Below, in pieces: positions 6,529 to 6,783 of a stretch of 6,783 bases of DNA. The stretch spans positions 1 to 6,783 of the forward strand of contig JAFTBA010000308.1 in assembly GCA_017458545.1 (NCBI GenBank), written 5' to 3'. The first letter of the stretch is position 1. The number at the start of each line of letters is the position of its first letter. This stretch comes from Synergistaceae bacterium (GTDB taxonomy: Bacteria > Synergistota > Synergistia > Synergistales > Aminobacteriaceae). The notes under the pieces are model-generated. The model saw only the letters and a list, made by a program, of their open reading frames with translations, searched no databases and was not told where the DNA came from. Position numbers and translations under genes: made by a program.

Positions 6529-6780
6529 TTATTCCTGTATCCATTGATGAAATTTTTTGCCGTATGGATTTAGTGAACATGTGTTGCCGGGCTTTGGCAT
6601 ACTTCCTTCAACTCCCCGCCCGCAGTAAGCACATCTCCAGCTATGCCGGCCTTCTTCAACCTGAATCCAGCTGTGAGAACTTCCGCTGAATGGAGCCTCC
6701 GAACATTTAGACGGAGAAGGCATCCCTGATGAAAAAACTTCACGCCCGCAGAACTCACACATCCAATGATTACTCAACAT
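6529..6780 (-). CDS. Small protein with duplicated CxxC-C-H putative zinc-binding motif (5' end possibly cut)
   Basis: The 83 residues visible consist of two copies of a 35-residue unit (6-40 and 48-82) with the shared plan W-x-C-x-x-C-G-x-x-V, then M-P-x-P-x(2,3)-C, then H-x-W-I-Q. The likely zinc ligands are Cys 8, 11, 26 and His 36 in the first unit and Cys 50, 53, 68 and His 78 in the second. Single-unit small proteins with this CxxCG...P...C...H-x-W layout occur in many bacteria, usually without a name, so this looks like a tandem duplication of that mini-domain. No signal peptide or membrane segment is seen. The ATG at 6778-6780 sits three bases from the window edge, so its ribosome site is not visible and the gene may start further upstream, perhaps with more units. 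It is the first operon gene visible, 18 bases before the zinc-ribbon gene. Confidence 0.78.
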   Translation of the reverse strand: MLSNHWMCEFCGREVFSSGMPSPSKCSEAPFSGSSHSWIQVEEGRHSWRCAYCGRGVEGSMPKPGNTCSLNPYGKKFHQWIQE

Positions 6781-6783
6781 GAA

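Noticed and set aside
6570..6758. Alternative minus-strand frame of 62 codons over the 83-residue gene
   Set aside because: The other frame shows a precise two-unit motif with conserved Cys, His and Trp, while this one shows no pattern.

Overview
The window is dominated by one strand. Six complete or nearly complete genes lie head to tail on the minus strand, from about 6780 down to 390. Gaps are only 18-24 bases, and one pair overlaps by 23 bases, so this looks like a single operon whose promoter lies beyond the right edge. Below 390 there is a clear intrinsic terminator (249-286), a short AT-rich intergenic stretch, and the first 22 codons of a seventh minus-strand gene that runs off the left edge. 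No tRNA, rRNA, CRISPR or complete insertion sequence is visible.

Organism: strong AGGAGG-type ribosome sites, moderate GC with an AT-rich spacer, three successive Sec-exported non-lipoprotein products and an Rpn-family nuclease gene fit a diderm, probably anaerobic, host-associated bacterium. A Synergistota-like gut or rumen organism is my best guess. This is a weak inference from style, not from a marker gene.

Layout in order of transcription (right to left): (1) an 83-residue protein made of two copies of a CxxC...C...H motif, whose 5' end may be cut by the window edge; (2) a 232-residue cytoplasmic or membrane-associated protein with three C-terminal zinc ribbons; (3) a 456-residue exported protein with two copies of a FlgT/LPP20-like module, started at TTG; (4) a 300-residue exported protein with a divergent copy of that module and TPR-like helices, started at GTG; (5) a 474-residue exported protein with a clear FlgT-N/LPP20-like module and a long unrecognised C-terminal part, started at GTG; (6) a 560-residue protein with cytoplasmic-style Sel1 repeats, one transmembrane helix, ankyrin repeats and a bacterial SH3 domain.

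How they may work together (inference): three consecutive exported proteins appear to share one ancestral module. They are co-expressed with a membrane scaffold made entirely of protein-protein interaction domains and with two zinc-binding proteins. This suggests an envelope assembly rather than a metabolic pathway. I recognise no enzyme active site in the six-gene operon and cannot name the system. The partial downstream gene is separately transcribed, and its start region carries an inverted repeat that could mask its ribosome site in read-through transcripts.
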